A stretch of 64,000 nt of DNA from an uncultured Myxococcales bacterium (GTDB lineage Bacteria > Myxococcota_A > UBA9042), in the NCBI GenBank assembly GCA_903842345.1, contig CAIMLR010000047.1, positions 1 through 64,000 on the forward strand. The letters are read 5' to 3'. The position numbers and the translations under genes were made by a program. Below are positions 43,637 through 54,105 of the stretch, in pieces; positions within the stretch are counted from its first letter, which is position 1, and each line of letters starts with the position of its first letter. The notes beneath the pieces were generated by a model. It did not search any database. It had not been told where the DNA came from and saw nothing but the letters and a program-made list of their open reading frames with translations.

Positions 43637-44011
43637 ATGCAGCAGACGCCCAAAGCCCTCTTTGCCCTTTATCACCTCGGACTCGATGCGGGCGGCGCGT
43701 ATGCGTTCCGCAACATGGCGCAATGCGCGCGGCACCTGCAGATCGAGACGCAGCGGCTCCAGGCGCTCCTCGCGGCGGCGCACATCGACGCGGATACAGT
43801 CGGCCATGTCGATTTCGCGCTCTCCAAGTGGCACGCGCAGGCGCAATTCGTTACGCCCGAGACCGCTGCGGCGCTGATCGACGAGGCATGGAACGGCTAT
43901 CAGGAAGCGCTCGCGCGCATCGACACGACGCAATTCTTCCACAGCGTCAACTACGACGACCTGTGGGGCGACGGCTGGGATAGCGACGACGACAATCGGG
44001 GGAATCGATGA
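43637..44011 (+). CDS. Hypothetical protein coupled to ridA
   Basis: 124 residues, soluble, mostly helical: FALYHLGLDAGGAYAFRNMAQCA, IETQRLQALLAAAHIDADTVG (short phrases), a conserved-looking WHAQAQF, and an acidic C-terminus (YDDLWGDGWDSDDD). I do not recognise a family. Its stop overlaps the start of ridA (ATGA, 44008-44011), so the two are translationally coupled and it probably has a related role in amine/enamine metabolism, but that is inference only. No promoter was clearly seen upstream; the DUF1295 gene is divergent. Confidence 0.65.
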   Translation: MQQTPKALFALYHLGLDAGGAYAFRNMAQCARHLQIETQRLQALLAAAHIDADTVGHVDFALSKWHAQAQFVTPETAAALIDEAWNGYQEALARIDTTQFFHSVNYDDLWGDGWDSDDDNRGNR

Positions 44012-44388
44012 AGCAGGCCATTGCCACAACGTCCGCTCCGGCGGCGATTGGTCCGTATTCGCAGGCGATTCGCGCCGGCCAGACGCTGTATCTCTCCGGG
44101 CAGATTCCGCTGGATCCGGCGACTGGCCAGATCGTGGAAGGCGACGTGCGCGCGCAGACATTGCAGGTGATGCAGAATCTTCAGGCGGTGTTGCAAGCGG
44201 CGGGCACAGGCTTCCCGTCGCTGGTCAAGACGACGATCTTCCTGCGCGACTTGGCGGACTTTGCCGTCGTGAATGAAGTGTATGCGAGCTTCCTGACGCC
44301 GCCGTTCCCAGCGCGCGCGACGGTGCAAGTGGCCCGCCTGCCGCGGGATGTCGCGGTGGAAATCGATGGGATTGCGGTGCTGGCATAG
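44008..44388 (+). CDS. ridA: RidA-family enamine/imine deaminase
   Basis: 126 residues with the classic RidA signature: APAAIGPYSQAIRAG at the start, SGQIPLDPATGQIV, then the RDLADFAVVNEVYASFL region and the C-terminal PARATVQVARLPRDVAVEIDGIAV containing the conserved Arg (PARATV) and Glu. RidA hydrolyses reactive 2-aminoacrylate and related enamines made by PLP enzymes, protecting them. Length is exactly typical. The start overlaps the upstream stop. Downstream, after 66 bp, begins the IS1182 element. Confidence 0.95.
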   Translation: MKQAIATTSAPAAIGPYSQAIRAGQTLYLSGQIPLDPATGQIVEGDVRAQTLQVMQNLQAVLQAAGTGFPSLVKTTIFLRDLADFAVVNEVYASFLTPPFPARATVQVARLPRDVAVEIDGIAVLA

Positions 44389-44454
44389 ATCCGTTCGCGA
44401 CGCTGCCATCGGCGCCGCTGGACGTCCGTTGCCCCTTTCCGTTCGCGTGGAGGC

Positions 44455-46135
44455 CTAGGAGGGTGTTGCCAATTGCAGACGCCGCACCGCGTAGCCGCAC
44501 CGTAACCGCCCAAGCTATTGGCAGAAGCCCCGCCAGCACTTCACCCCGGCCGACAGCATTTCTGCCCGCACATCGATGAATACGGTCCTGGCGGCAATTT
44601 TGCGCGCCCTGAGGCCACTTTCAGGCCATCGCCGGGGACTCGCTGGCGCCAAACAGCTTGAGCAGGTTGTGTATCAGGCAAACCAGCGCCCATTCGCCGC
44701 GCACTTTTTGTTTGCCCCGCATCGAGAAGGTCCGGAAACCACGCGCTGACTTGATCTGGCCAAAGACCGGCTCGACCTCTGTCTTCCGCCGTCGATACAG
44801 CGCCCTGCCGGCTGGCGTCGAGAGCCTTTCATTCATGTTTGCACGTAGTTTGGCGTTGGCTGGCATCGCCTGCGACATCTCACCGTCCGCGTGGCGCTGT
44901 CGCCCGGTCGCGATGTACGGCGTCACGCCGCGCTCGATACAGCCATCGACGTTTTCGCCGCAGAAATAGCCCGTATCCGCCAGAATCGCTTCAGGAAATC
45001 GCCCCAGATTCTGCCCGATCCGCGTCACCATCGGCACCATGTGCTCGCTGTCCGGCGCCTGGTTGCTCACACCTTGCGCCACGATCACCTGCCCGTCGAC
45101 CGCGACCTGCGCATTGTATCCCTGCACAAACGCACCCTTGCTCGTCATGATTCGGCTGTCGGAATCAGTAAAATTGCGCTGCGCCTTCGGCTTGGGCTTG
45201 CCGTCCGGCTCGGTGGGCACGCTGTGATGCGGCATGCCTTCGTCGTCGTCCTTGCGCTCGGGCGCGAGTTCGTCCGCCTGCGCGCGTGACTTGCCGGCGC
45301 GCGTGTACAGCCGCTTGACCTCAGTCGGATCGTCGTGCGATTGCGCTTTCTTCTCCAAGGCTTCGGCATTGTCGCGCAGTTCGTCCGCACGCGCCTGGGC
45401 CGCCTCTTCTTCGAGCGATTTCTGCAGCTGCGCGATCCGCTCCAGCCGCTTCTCGCGCCGCACCAGCTCCTTGGGCAAGTCGTCCTCGCTCACGCCCTTG
45501 CCGATGCGCCGGTCTTCGTCAGCATCCGCCGCTTCTGCTTTGCCCGTGAGCACTTCGACCTCACGCCGCAAACGCGCCTGCTCCTCATGCATCCGCTGGT
45601 AACTCATGGCTTTGTGCTTACTCGCCGACGCCAGGATCTTGGTCCCGTCCAGCGACACGTGGCCCAGCTTGCACAGCCCGGCGCGCGCGCAGAGCTGCAA
45701 GACCTGCACGAACAGCGCGTCGAACGCCGCGATGTGCACCCGGCGAAAGTCCGCGATGCAGCTGTGATCCGGCTGCGTATTGCCCGAAAGCACTCGAAAT
45801 GCCACGTCTTCCCAGCAAGCCCGCTCGATTTTGCGCGACGAGTACATGCCGTGCGCGTACGCGTAAAACAGCACCGCCAGCAGCATCCGCGGATTCAACG
45901 GCCGAACGCCGCGCGGATCCTTCTTCTGGATGACAGTTTCAATCGCCGCGATGTCCAGCTGCTCGACGACGTCCAGGATGAACCACGCAACGTGGTTTTC
46001 CGGCAGCCAGTCAGACGGCGAGGGCGGAAAGAGGTAGCTTTGAGTGGGCGTCCAAGCGCGGTAAGGCTTCATGGGCGTAGGAGATCACAGGTCGGGGCGG
46101 CTGTCGATCCCTTGGAATCGGCGACACGCTCCTAG
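44455..46135. mobile_element. IS1182-family insertion sequence with CTAG at both ends
   Basis: Imperfect terminal inverted repeats: the left end (44459-44477) reads GAGGGTGTTGCCAATTGCA, and the reverse complement of 46131-46113 reads GAGCGTGTCGCCGATTCCA, 15 of 19 identical. Both ends are flanked by CTAG (44455-44458 and 46132-46135), probably a 4-bp target duplication. The element of 1673 bp carries one transposase gene (44621-46072, minus). It lies just after ridA, and its right CTAG contains the stop codon of the hybrid kinase. Confidence 0.85.
44621..46072 (-). CDS. IS1182-family DDE transposase
   Basis: 483 residues. The N-terminal DUF772-type domain begins FFPPSPSDWLP-like (SYLFPPSPSDWLPENHVA in pieces) with LLAVLFYAYAHGMYSSRKIE and the DHSCIADFRR motif. 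The catalytic DDE residues are plausible in LDGTKI, LADTGYFCGEN and EPVFGQIKSARGF. A coiled-coil acidic insert (residues about 170-270) separates the first two. Full-length with no frameshift, so it may still be active. The transposase lies inside the inverted repeats on the minus strand. Confidence 0.95.
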   Translation of the reverse strand: MKPYRAWTPTQSYLFPPSPSDWLPENHVAWFILDVVEQLDIAAIETVIQKKDPRGVRPLNPRMLLAVLFYAYAHGMYSSRKIERACWEDVAFRVLSGNTQPDHSCIADFRRVHIAAFDALFVQVLQLCARAGLCKLGHVSLDGTKILASASKHKAMSYQRMHEEQARLRREVEVLTGKAEAADADEDRRIGKGVSEDDLPKELVRREKRLERIAQLQKSLEEEAAQARADELRDNAEALEKKAQSHDDPTEVKRLYTRAGKSRAQADELAPERKDDDEGMPHHSVPTEPDGKPKPKAQRNFTDSDSRIMTSKGAFVQGYNAQVAVDGQVIVAQGVSNQAPDSEHMVPMVTRIGQNLGRFPEAILADTGYFCGENVDGCIERGVTPYIATGRQRHADGEMSQAMPANAKLRANMNERLSTPAGRALYRRRKTEVEPVFGQIKSARGFRTFSMRGKQKVRGEWALVCLIHNLLKLFGASESPAMA

Positions 46136-49100
46136 CTCGGCGGATTGTCGGCCAGCCGGTCATCGGTCGCGACCTTGGCGCGCAGCAGCACCAGCGCCCT
46201 GTCAAAGTCGAACGCTTCCACCGCGCGCCGCAGATCTGTCTCCGTCGCGCCCAGCGCTGCCCGAAAGGTCGCCGCATTCTCCCGAACGCTCTTGAGCGCC
46301 CGCACGTCATCGGTATCCAGCAGCGTTTCAAGTTCTGCCAACGCGCGGCGCGCTTGCGGCCAGTCCGCAGCTTCTGCGATGCCAACGGCGATCGGTGGCA
46401 GGGCGTGGCGCAGCGCGGACACAAGGGTCTGGAGCTCCATCTCCAGCGCATCCACTTGCGGCTGCAGCGCTTCCCGGTCGGTTTCGCCGCGGCTGATGGC
46501 CGTTTCCACGGCGAACGCGGCCCGACGCAGCGGCTCCGCACCCATCGTCGCCGCCAAGCCTTTGAGCGTATGGGCGATCCGCCGCGCATCATTCCAGCTA
46601 CCCAGCTTCACTTCCTCGCGCAGGTCGCTGACGGCGTCGCCGCGCTCAGCGCAGAACCGTTGCAGCAGCCGCTGGTAGGCCTCCCAGTCGCCCTGAACGA
46701 CGCTCAACCCCATCGCGGGGTTCAAGCCCGGAATGGCCCGCAGGACGTCGGCCACGCCACCGACCGGAACCGCGACCGGACGGGCCAGCGCGGGCGGACG
46801 CACCGGAAGCACAGTGCCGGTCCAGCGGCAAATCGTCGCGATGAGCGCGTCTGGCTGAATTGGCTTGGCGACAAAATCGTCCATGCCCGCCTCCTGGCAG
46901 GCTTCCTTGTCGTCGGCGAAGACGCTCGCCGTCATCGCCAGGATCGGCATGTTGGCGGACGCGTGGCGTTTGCGCAGCTCGCGGGTTGCCGTCAGTCCAT
47001 CCATCACCGGCATTTGCACATCCATGAGAATGGCGTCGTAGTGCAGGGCGGCGGCGCGATCCAGCGCGATGGCACCGTTTTCGGCGACGTCGACGGAAAA
47101 TCCGCGGGAGCGCAGCAGGTCCGTTGCGACCTCCTGATTGATGGGATCGTCTTCCACGAGCAGCAGCCGCACGTGTTCAGGCGACACCCCCGCGCGCATC
47201 GACCGCACAACGCCGCTCAGCGACGCATGCGCCGCCTGTTGCGCATCGTGCTGGGCGCGGCCGAACGGCAATTCGAACCAGAACGTGCTCCCCACGCCGG
47301 GCTGGCTGGTCACGCCAATCTCGCCGCCGAGCAGGTCAATCAGCCCGCGGCAGATGGCCAGTCCCAGGCCAGTGCCGCCATATTTTCGCGTCGTCGAGAC
47401 GTCCGCCTGCTCAAACGGCTGGAACAACCGCGCGGTCTGCTCAGGCTCGAGGCCAATGCCCGAATCCTCTACCTCAAACCGCAGCCGCAGCGTGCCGTGC
47501 GCGCCCGTCGCCCGTTTGACCCGCAGGCGTACCGCGCCGTGCGCCGTGAACTTGACCGCGTTTGTGCCCAGATTCAACAGGATCTGGCTGAGCCGCAGGG
47601 AATCGCCGCACAGCCGGCGCGGCAAATCGGGCGCGGTCTCGACGGCGAACTGCAGGCCCTTCTCGTGCGCCCGGTCGCTCAGCGTGTCCGTGACGTTGCC
47701 CAGCACGTCGGCCAGCGTAAAATCCGCCTGCTCCGTGCGCAGCTTGCCCGACTCCACTTTGGACAGGTCCAGGATGTCGTTGACAATGGACAGCAAGTGC
47801 CGCGCCGACCTGTCGATCTTGCGCAGCCGATCCGCCTGATCCGGCCGCGGTTCCGCTTCCTCCAGCAGGTGCGTCAGGCCGATGATCGCGTTCATCGGCG
47901 TCCGGATTTCGTGGCTCATGTTGGCCAGGAACGCGCTCTTGGCCATGTTGGCCGACTCCGCCCGCCGCTGCGCTTCAGCCAGCTCTTCCGTCCGGCTGAC
48001 GACCAGCTCCTCCAGATGCTGCCGGTACACGGCCAGTTCGTCGTTCATCCGCTTGCTGTCCGTGATGTCGTCCTTGATCGCGAGGTAATGGGTAATCCGG
48101 CCATCTTCCTGACGAATCGGCGCGAGCGTCGCGAGCTCCACGTACTCGGAGCCATCCTTGCGCTTGTTGATCAGCTCGCCCTGCCACACTTCACCGCGCA
48201 GCAACGTCGCCCACATCGCCTCGTACAGCTCTGGCGGCGTCTTGCCGGATTGCAGCGTCCGCGGGTTTTGCGCCATGATTTCCGCGCGCGTGTAGCCGGT
48301 CTGCCGCAGGAACGCCGGGTTCACGTACTCGATGTGCGCCTCCAGATCGGTGATCGCAATGCTCTCCGGGCTCTGTTCCACCGCCATCGACAGCTTGCGG
48401 TTCTCCGCCTCCGCCGCGCGCACGCCCTTCGCATCGCGCAGCGCCGTCAGGCCAAAGGCGACGTTCTCCGCGAGGCTGGCGAGCAGGCGGATTTCCTCGG
48501 CATCAAAGGCCATGGGATTGCTGGAATAGCAGGCCAGGCACATCGTCGCGTGGCCTTCGTGCGGCAGCATCGGCACCGTCAGGCTCGATCGATAGTCGTG
48601 CTCCAGCGCAGCGGCGCGCCAAGGGGCAAAATTCGTTTCGGTATCGATGTGCTGGGCGGCCACGGGCCGGAATTCGCGGATGGAAGTGCCGCTCGGCCCG
48701 CGGCCGCGCTCGTCATCCCGCCAACTGACGTTCAAGTCGCGCACGTAATCGGCGCCATTGCCGGCTTGGACAATCACCGTCACGGATTTTTCGGCATTGT
48801 GCTCCGCGCGTCCCGCCCAGCACATCCGGTAGCCGCCCAGTTCAACCATGGCGTTGCACACGGTCTGCAGCATCTCGCGCTCGTCCGCCGCATACAGGAT
48901 CGCGCGGTTTGCCGCCGCCAACATCCGCTGCTCGCGGTTGATCCGCTGGAGCGTCGCTTCCGCGGCTTTGGCTTCCGTGACGTCGATCCAGATCGCGGCG
49001 AGGAAGACGTCCGTGCCAACCTTGATCGGCTTGGCGCTCACGCGGACGGTGCAGGGCCCGCCATCGCGTCGCCGCATCACCGTTTCCACGGTTCCGCCGT

Positions 49101-51384
49101 CCGGCCGCATCATGCGCTGGATCAGGCTGCGCAGTTCGGTCTCCGGCATGCGATCCAACAGCTCCCTGGCGGGCAGGGCGGCGAATTCTTCCCGCGAATA
49201 ACCGAGGCTCGTGTGGGCGGCTTCATTGAATTCAACGATTTTTCCCTTGCGCGGATCGAGCATCACAACGGCGTCCCGCGCTTGACCGACGATGGCGGCA
49301 TAGATCGCTTCGCGCTCTGCCAACGCTGTCCGCGCCGAGATTTCCACAGTAATGTCGCGGATCATCCCGACGGCGCCGATGAGCTTGCCCGACGCGTCAA
49401 AATTCGGCTTCGACCGTCCGTGGACATGGCGAACTTCGCCGTCGGGCTTCACGATGCGGTATTCATGCTCCCCTTCCGCGTGCGCGCTGACCGTTCCCGC
49501 CCAGCCGCGCTGCATCCTCGGCTTGTCATCCGGGTGGATGGCATTGAACAGCGCGTCGGGCGTCGCGCCATCCTTTCCGCGTTCCCAGCCGAGGATGCGG
49601 AACAGTTCGTCGGAACCGACGAGGACGTTGCGGGTCACGTCAATGGACCAGGAGCCGGTGCGGCCAATGGCTTCCGCGCTTGCGAGGCTCAATTCATTGG
49701 CTGCGAGGGCCTCCTGCGCGAGCCGACGCTCACGGCGCGTGCGCAGGGCCTCCAACTTGCTCATGACGTCCGCTGCGGTCTCCGCCAGGAGCTTCGCCTC
49801 CGTCTCGCCAAACGCCCGCGGTTCGGTCGCGTAGATGCTGAGCGCGCCGTAGACCTGACCGTCGAGGTAGAGCGGCAGCGCGATGGCCGATTGCACGCCG
49901 AGTTCGTCCAGCATCGCATGCCAGCGCGCAGGGACGTGGGCCTTCAGGTCTTCGCCAATCGTGACGATGCGGCGTTCGCGCATGGCGATCGCGCAGGGCC
50001 CGCGACCGACGTCGCCGTCGTCCCAAGTGGTGTCCTCGCCAGCGCCCGACGGTGGCCTTCCGCCCCAGCGCGCGACGCGGGTGATGGTGTGTGTCGCGTG
50101 CTCGGACGCGAGGCCAACCCATGCGTCCTTGTACTCGCCGGCTTCCACGATGCTCCGGCAAATGGCGGTCAAGAGGGCGGATTCATCCTCGCTCTCCGCG
50201 TAGGTCCCGCGCACTGCCAGCAGCACCTTGAGCGCCCGGTTGGAGCGGACCGTCACATCCATCCGCTGCAGCGATTCGGCCATCGCGTCAAAGGTTCCGC
50301 CCAGCGCGCTCAGCTCGCCAGCCTCGCTGTCAATCTGGGACCGCGCCGTCAGATCGCCGGTGCCGACGCGTTTGGCCACGTCGGTCAGCACGGCCACCGG
50401 TCGCACAATCAGCCGATCCGTCAGTCGCCAAATCATCATCGACAGCAGGATGAGCAGCACGAGCGCAACAAACCCGGCGACGGAAAGCGACGTCGGCATC
50501 GCCGCCAACATGCTGGAGGTCGGCTCGCTGAGCCACAGCAGCAACGGCTCGCCGCCACTCTTGCCTGCGAGCATGAACGCGAAGATGCGCGGCGTTCCGT
50601 CCAGTCCGCCCTCCTCGAGGACGCCCTGAAAGCCGCGCTGCTTCGCCTTGACGAATGCTGGAACCGTCTCGATCGAGCGCCCGCCCCAACCGCCGTCGGG
50701 ATCGCGGAACAGCACGTGCCCGTCGGTTTGGGCGAGGCCAATCACGCGCTCGCGGTCAAATGGCCGGGTCGTCAGTGCGCCGCCCAGCCAGGTCAGGTCC
50801 AATTCAATCAGGACGAGACGGGAAGTCTGGCCGTCCGGCGCGACGACGGCGGCGACGATCGGCAGGATCGGCTTGCGTAGGATCGGTGACAGAAAGGCGT
50901 TGCCGATGGCTGGAGCACTGCCGTTCAACGCGGGCGCAAGCAAGGCTATGGGATTGTTGGCAACTGGCCCAGCCTGGCGAATGGCGCTGCAGAGCAGTTG
51001 GCCATCCGGACTCAGCAGCGCGATGTTGGCGATCTGGAATTCCCGGCCGATCCGCGCCTGCCTCAGCAGGTCGTCGCAACGCTCGGGATCCCGCTCCTGG
51101 GCCCGCGGGTCGATCGTGAGCATCCGCGCCACGTGGCGGCCAAAATCGACGAGGCGATCTTGCCGTTCGGCGAGCTCCTTCACTGAATGCAGGAGCTTTT
51201 CCCGCTCATAGTCAACCGCCTGCATCCGGCCGGTCTGAATGAGCACAAGGGTGACCACGACGCCCGGCAGCATGGCGAAAAGGAACAGCAGGCTCAAACG
51301 CGTGCGCAGACCGGTAAACCGGCTGTTCGCGCCAATCGGCATCCGCACGCCGGTCTTTGGCCTGTCAACGCCCCAGAATCCCAT
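46132..51384 (-). CDS. Large hybrid sensor histidine kinase (periplasmic sensor, HAMP, GAF, PAS, HisKA, REC, HPt)
   Basis: 1750 residues from the ATG at 51384 (GAGGGGC upstream). TM1 about 30-50; periplasmic sensor 51-298; TM2 about 299-319; HAMP 320-375; GAF 395-550; PAS about 570-690 and 700-810; second GAF 825-985; PAS 1000-1110; coiled coil; HisKA with His1158 ([14 protein letters not shown]); HATPase with N1275, DSGIG and GGTGLGLA; receiver with Asp1455 ([11 protein letters not shown]) and Lys1507; HPt with His1605 ([13 protein letters not shown]). A complete internal phosphorelay. Signal and downstream regulator are unknown; no separate response regulator is adjacent. The stop codon TAG lies within the CTAG at the right end of the IS1182 element. 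Confidence 0.95.
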   Translation of the reverse strand: MGFWGVDRPKTGVRMPIGANSRFTGLRTRLSLLFLFAMLPGVVVTLVLIQTGRMQAVDYEREKLLHSVKELAERQDRLVDFGRHVARMLTIDPRAQERDPERCDDLLRQARIGREFQIANIALLSPDGQLLCSAIRQAGPVANNPIALLAPALNGSAPAIGNAFLSPILRKPILPIVAAVVAPDGQTSRLVLIELDLTWLGGALTTRPFDRERVIGLAQTDGHVLFRDPDGGWGGRSIETVPAFVKAKQRGFQGVLEEGGLDGTPRIFAFMLAGKSGGEPLLLWLSEPTSSMLAAMPTSLSVAGFVALVLLILLSMMIWRLTDRLIVRPVAVLTDVAKRVGTGDLTARSQIDSEAGELSALGGTFDAMAESLQRMDVTVRSNRALKVLLAVRGTYAESEDESALLTAICRSIVEAGEYKDAWVGLASEHATHTITRVARWGGRPPSGAGEDTTWDDGDVGRGPCAIAMRERRIVTIGEDLKAHVPARWHAMLDELGVQSAIALPLYLDGQVYGALSIYATEPRAFGETEAKLLAETAADVMSKLEALRTRRERRLAQEALAANELSLASAEAIGRTGSWSIDVTRNVLVGSDELFRILGWERGKDGATPDALFNAIHPDDKPRMQRGWAGTVSAHAEGEHEYRIVKPDGEVRHVHGRSKPNFDASGKLIGAVGMIRDITVEISARTALAEREAIYAAIVGQARDAVVMLDPRKGKIVEFNEAAHTSLGYSREEFAALPARELLDRMPETELRSLIQRMMRPDGGTVETVMRRRDGGPCTVRVSAKPIKVGTDVFLAAIWIDVTEAKAAEATLQRINREQRMLAAANRAILYAADEREMLQTVCNAMVELGGYRMCWAGRAEHNAEKSVTVIVQAGNGADYVRDLNVSWRDDERGRGPSGTSIREFRPVAAQHIDTETNFAPWRAAALEHDYRSSLTVPMLPHEGHATMCLACYSSNPMAFDAEEIRLLASLAENVAFGLTALRDAKGVRAAEAENRKLSMAVEQSPESIAITDLEAHIEYVNPAFLRQTGYTRAEIMAQNPRTLQSGKTPPELYEAMWATLLRGEVWQGELINKRKDGSEYVELATLAPIRQEDGRITHYLAIKDDITDSKRMNDELAVYRQHLEELVVSRTEELAEAQRRAESANMAKSAFLANMSHEIRTPMNAIIGLTHLLEEAEPRPDQADRLRKIDRSARHLLSIVNDILDLSKVESGKLRTEQADFTLADVLGNVTDTLSDRAHEKGLQFAVETAPDLPRRLCGDSLRLSQILLNLGTNAVKFTAHGAVRLRVKRATGAHGTLRLRFEVEDSGIGLEPEQTARLFQPFEQADVSTTRKYGGTGLGLAICRGLIDLLGGEIGVTSQPGVGSTFWFELPFGRAQHDAQQAAHASLSGVVRSMRAGVSPEHVRLLLVEDDPINQEVATDLLRSRGFSVDVAENGAIALDRAAALHYDAILMDVQMPVMDGLTATRELRKRHASANMPILAMTASVFADDKEACQEAGMDDFVAKPIQPDALIATICRWTGTVLPVRPPALARPVAVPVGGVADVLRAIPGLNPAMGLSVVQGDWEAYQRLLQRFCAERGDAVSDLREEVKLGSWNDARRIAHTLKGLAATMGAEPLRRAAFAVETAISRGETDREALQPQVDALEMELQTLVSALRHALPPIAVGIAEAADWPQARRALAELETLLDTDDVRALKSVRENAATFRAALGATETDLRRAVEAFDFDRALVLLRAKVATDDRLADNPPS

Positions 51385-51611
51385 TTCTGCCCCTCACCGG
51401 AAGGCGTCCCACCGCCATGCACAGTCTTCGACCGCGCGGCATTTCGTGTAAACCTTCATGCCAATTGTTTGCCACAAGTCCGTCACAAATAGCCGTTGTC
51501 CTTGCGGTTAGACTACACGACGCACGAGTCCTGGACACCGTAAATTCGCGAAAATCGCCCGACTGCAGACAACCCTGCGCGCGCGGCCGGCGTGGCGTGC
51601 TGATCGGCGCT

Positions 51612-53624
51612 CTAGACGACTTCAATCGTCATCGGAACGCCGCGTCGGTCTGGCAAGTCCAACGTGTCAATGCGCGCCTGGAACCAGGACTCCAGCACGA
51701 CGAGCGACCAAAGATGCCACGTGTGGTCGCGGTGGCCTTGCGCGTGCTCCGCCTGCATCTGCGCCACTGCCTCGGGACGCACCAGCCCGCGCGCGCGCAA
51801 TCGCTCGGGCGAAAGCGCGTCCTCGGCGAGAGGCCGCAGCGGTCCGGCCAGCCAGGCGCCCATGGGCGCGACAAAGCCCTGCTTGGGCAATTTGGCCACG
51901 TCTTCCGGCACGTAGCGACTCGCGACGGCGCGCAGGACGCGTTTGGCGGCATGTTTGCCCGACGAACCGATGAGCGCGGCAGGCGTGGACTTGAGCAGGA
52001 CCGGCAGGCGGAGGCCAAAATCGATGACGCGGCGGTCAGCGAACGGCACACGCAGTTCCAGGGCGTGGCGCATCGACATGCGATCCGAGAGCGCGAGCAC
52101 GTTGTCCGGCAGGAACCCGTGGACGTCAGCGTAGCAAGCCGCATCCAGCGGCGCGGTGTGGGGCGGCAGCTCCGCGAGGACGGCGAGCGTGCGGCCCAGA
52201 TCGTCCGGCAAGCCGCTGTACTGCGCGGCGATGTGGTCAAGCGCCGCCGGGGTCAACTGCGCCCAGAGGCCGGGCAGGGTGTGCTGACTCAGCCAATCGC
52301 GGTATGTCGCCGCGAAATTGCCGCCTGACGCGGTGAGAAAACGCCGCAGACGGCGGGCAAAGGGCTGGTCATCGCGGCCCTCCGGAAGATGCGCCGCGAG
52401 CTGTGGCAGCCACTGCGACCGCACCGTCGCCGGCAACCGCTGCCACGCCCACAGCGGCCAGGTCGCCCGGTAGCGCGGATAGCCGCCAAAAGCCTCGTCG
52501 CCGCCGTCGCCTGTCACCGCCACCGTCACCGTCTTGCGCGCCTGCTGGCACAGCACGTCGATCATCAGCGCGGTCGGATTGGCAAATGGCGCGTCAAAGT
52601 GCTGCACCACGTGAGCCAGGCCATCCGCGGCAATCGCCGCATCCACGCGCAGGATTTCATGTGCCACGCCCAGCTTGCGGGCAATCTCCGCCGCGCGCGC
52701 CGTTTCATCCAGCCCCATGCCCTCCTGACCAAAGCCGACGGTAAACGTCTGCAGCGGACCCACGGCGCCCGACTGCTGCCGCAGCCGCTGCATCATGGCC
52801 ACCAGCAGGCCGGAATCAATGCCACCCGAGAGGAACGCGCCCACCGGCACGTCGGCGATCATGTGTTCTGCCAGCACCTTTTGCAGCAGCGCTTCAAGCT
52901 GGTTGGCGGCATCGTTCAGACCGCGGACCGCCAGCTTTGGCTTCACGGCGTACTGGGCAAAGCGCGTGACCGTCTGCACGCCGTTTTGCACCACCATTTT
53001 ATGGCCGGGCAGCAGCTGGGAAAGCCCGACAAATGGCGTCCCCGGCGGCGGCACGTACAGGTAGTTGAGGTAGCCCGCCAGCGCCGCCACGTCCGGCTCA
53101 CGCGGGCACTGCGGGTCAAGCAGCAGCGCCTTCATCTCGCTGGCAAACGTCAGCCCTTGCGCGGTTTTGCGCCAGAACAGCGGCTTGATGCCCGTCGGGT
53201 CGCGCGCCAGCAGCAGGCGTGTTTTCTGGCGATCCCAGAGCGCGATCGCAAACATGCCTTCCAACATCTCCAGCATCGCATCGCCATGCAGGGCATAGAG
53301 GTGCAGAATCACCTCCGTATCGCTGTGTGACTTGAATTGCCGTCCGGCCTGCTCCAGCTGCCGCCGCAGCGTCAGGAAGTTGTAGATTTCGCCATTGAAA
53401 GCGAGCGCCAGGTTGTTATCGGCCGATAACATCGGCTGTCGGCCCGCGTCCGTGAGGTCGACAATCGCCAGCCGCGCGTGCCCCAGCGTCAACACGCGGT
53501 CGTCGAGACGCTGCGTGTCGATCCACAGGCCCGCAGCGTCCGGACCGCGGTGGTGCAGGCTCTGCGTGGCCTTCTGGTCCAACGCGTCGTCGCGCTTGCC
53601 AATCCTGCCGTAAATGCCGCACAT
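51612..53624 (-). CDS. asnB: Glutamine-hydrolysing asparagine synthetase
   Basis: 670 residues. It begins MCGIYGRIG, so Cys2 is the free glutaminase nucleophile after Met removal. Glutaminase half about 1-210 with RGPDAAGLW and FNGEIYNF; synthetase half with the PP-loop SGGIDS (266-271) and TGDGGDEAFGGYPRY. It converts aspartate, glutamine and ATP to asparagine. AsnB proteins of this length also act in capsule/LPS modification (WbpS-like), so either role is possible. No biosynthetic partners adjoin it. Upstream on the same strand lie the GNAT and thrS genes, 36 bp away; 227 bp without a gene separate it from the kinase. Confidence 0.93.
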   Translation of the reverse strand: MCGIYGRIGKRDDALDQKATQSLHHRGPDAAGLWIDTQRLDDRVLTLGHARLAIVDLTDAGRQPMLSADNNLALAFNGEIYNFLTLRRQLEQAGRQFKSHSDTEVILHLYALHGDAMLEMLEGMFAIALWDRQKTRLLLARDPTGIKPLFWRKTAQGLTFASEMKALLLDPQCPREPDVAALAGYLNYLYVPPPGTPFVGLSQLLPGHKMVVQNGVQTVTRFAQYAVKPKLAVRGLNDAANQLEALLQKVLAEHMIADVPVGAFLSGGIDSGLLVAMMQRLRQQSGAVGPLQTFTVGFGQEGMGLDETARAAEIARKLGVAHEILRVDAAIAADGLAHVVQHFDAPFANPTALMIDVLCQQARKTVTVAVTGDGGDEAFGGYPRYRATWPLWAWQRLPATVRSQWLPQLAAHLPEGRDDQPFARRLRRFLTASGGNFAATYRDWLSQHTLPGLWAQLTPAALDHIAAQYSGLPDDLGRTLAVLAELPPHTAPLDAACYADVHGFLPDNVLALSDRMSMRHALELRVPFADRRVIDFGLRLPVLLKSTPAALIGSSGKHAAKRVLRAVASRYVPEDVAKLPKQGFVAPMGAWLAGPLRPLAEDALSPERLRARGLVRPEAVAQMQAEHAQGHRDHTWHLWSLVVLESWFQARIDTLDLPDRRGVPMTIEVV

Positions 53625-53660
53625 GCTTCTGACCCCGCCCGCGTTGGCTCTTGTGTTGCG

Positions 53661-54104
53661 TCAGCGCGCGTTGCGGATCATTTTGACGTGCGGGATGTTG
53701 GCCTCGTCGTAGACGTCGCCCACGCGCTGCCAGCCCACGCGGCTGTACCACGCTTCCAGGTGTGCCTGCGCGCTCATGGCCGCGGGGCGGTCGCCGATGA
53801 TGCCGTTGACGTAGGTCATCAGCGCCGTGCCCCTGCCGCTGCGTTGCAGGTCCGTGAGCACCGCGACGCGGCCGACCTTGATGGGCGCCTTGCCGAGGAA
53901 CAGCCGCGCGGTCGCGACAATCCGCCCGGCGTCGTCGCGGCCGATGACGTGGGTGCACGCCCGGTCCTCGCCATCGACCTCGCTCTCCGCGGTAATGCCT
54001 TGCCCGACGACGAAGACGATGTCCCGCAGCCACAGGACGTCATAGAGCTCGTCGAGCGTCAGCTCAGCGAACGGCTTGTGCGTGAACGTCAGCGCGTGCG
54101 CCAT
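53661..54104 (-). CDS. GNAT N-acetyltransferase, ElaA-like
   Basis: 147 residues from the ATG at 54104. The ElaA-like opening FAELTLDELYDVLWLRDIVFVVGQ, then CTHVIGRDDAGRIVATARL and the acetyl-CoA-binding R/Q-x-x-G-x-G/A region LQRSGRGTALM, identify the family. The ElaA substrate is unknown. The start lies one base after the thrS stop (TGA at 54106-54108), so translation is probably coupled; co-occurrence with thrS is likely incidental. asnB follows 36 bp downstream. Confidence 0.9.
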   Translation of the reverse strand: MAHALTFTHKPFAELTLDELYDVLWLRDIVFVVGQGITAESEVDGEDRACTHVIGRDDAGRIVATARLFLGKAPIKVGRVAVLTDLQRSGRGTALMTYVNGIIGDRPAAMSAQAHLEAWYSRVGWQRVGDVYDEANIPHVKMIRNAR

Positions 54105-54105
54105 C

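Noticed and set aside
44455-46135. Composite transposon or larger genomic island
   Set aside because: Only one IS with one transposase is seen; no second copy in the window and no tRNA or integrase nearby.
46354-50880. Plus-strand open frame of about 1500 codons antisense to the hybrid kinase
   Set aside because: It mirrors the kinase in a GC-rich genome where the opposite frame has few stops; its translation is Arg/His-rich without motifs, while the minus strand has full kinase domains.
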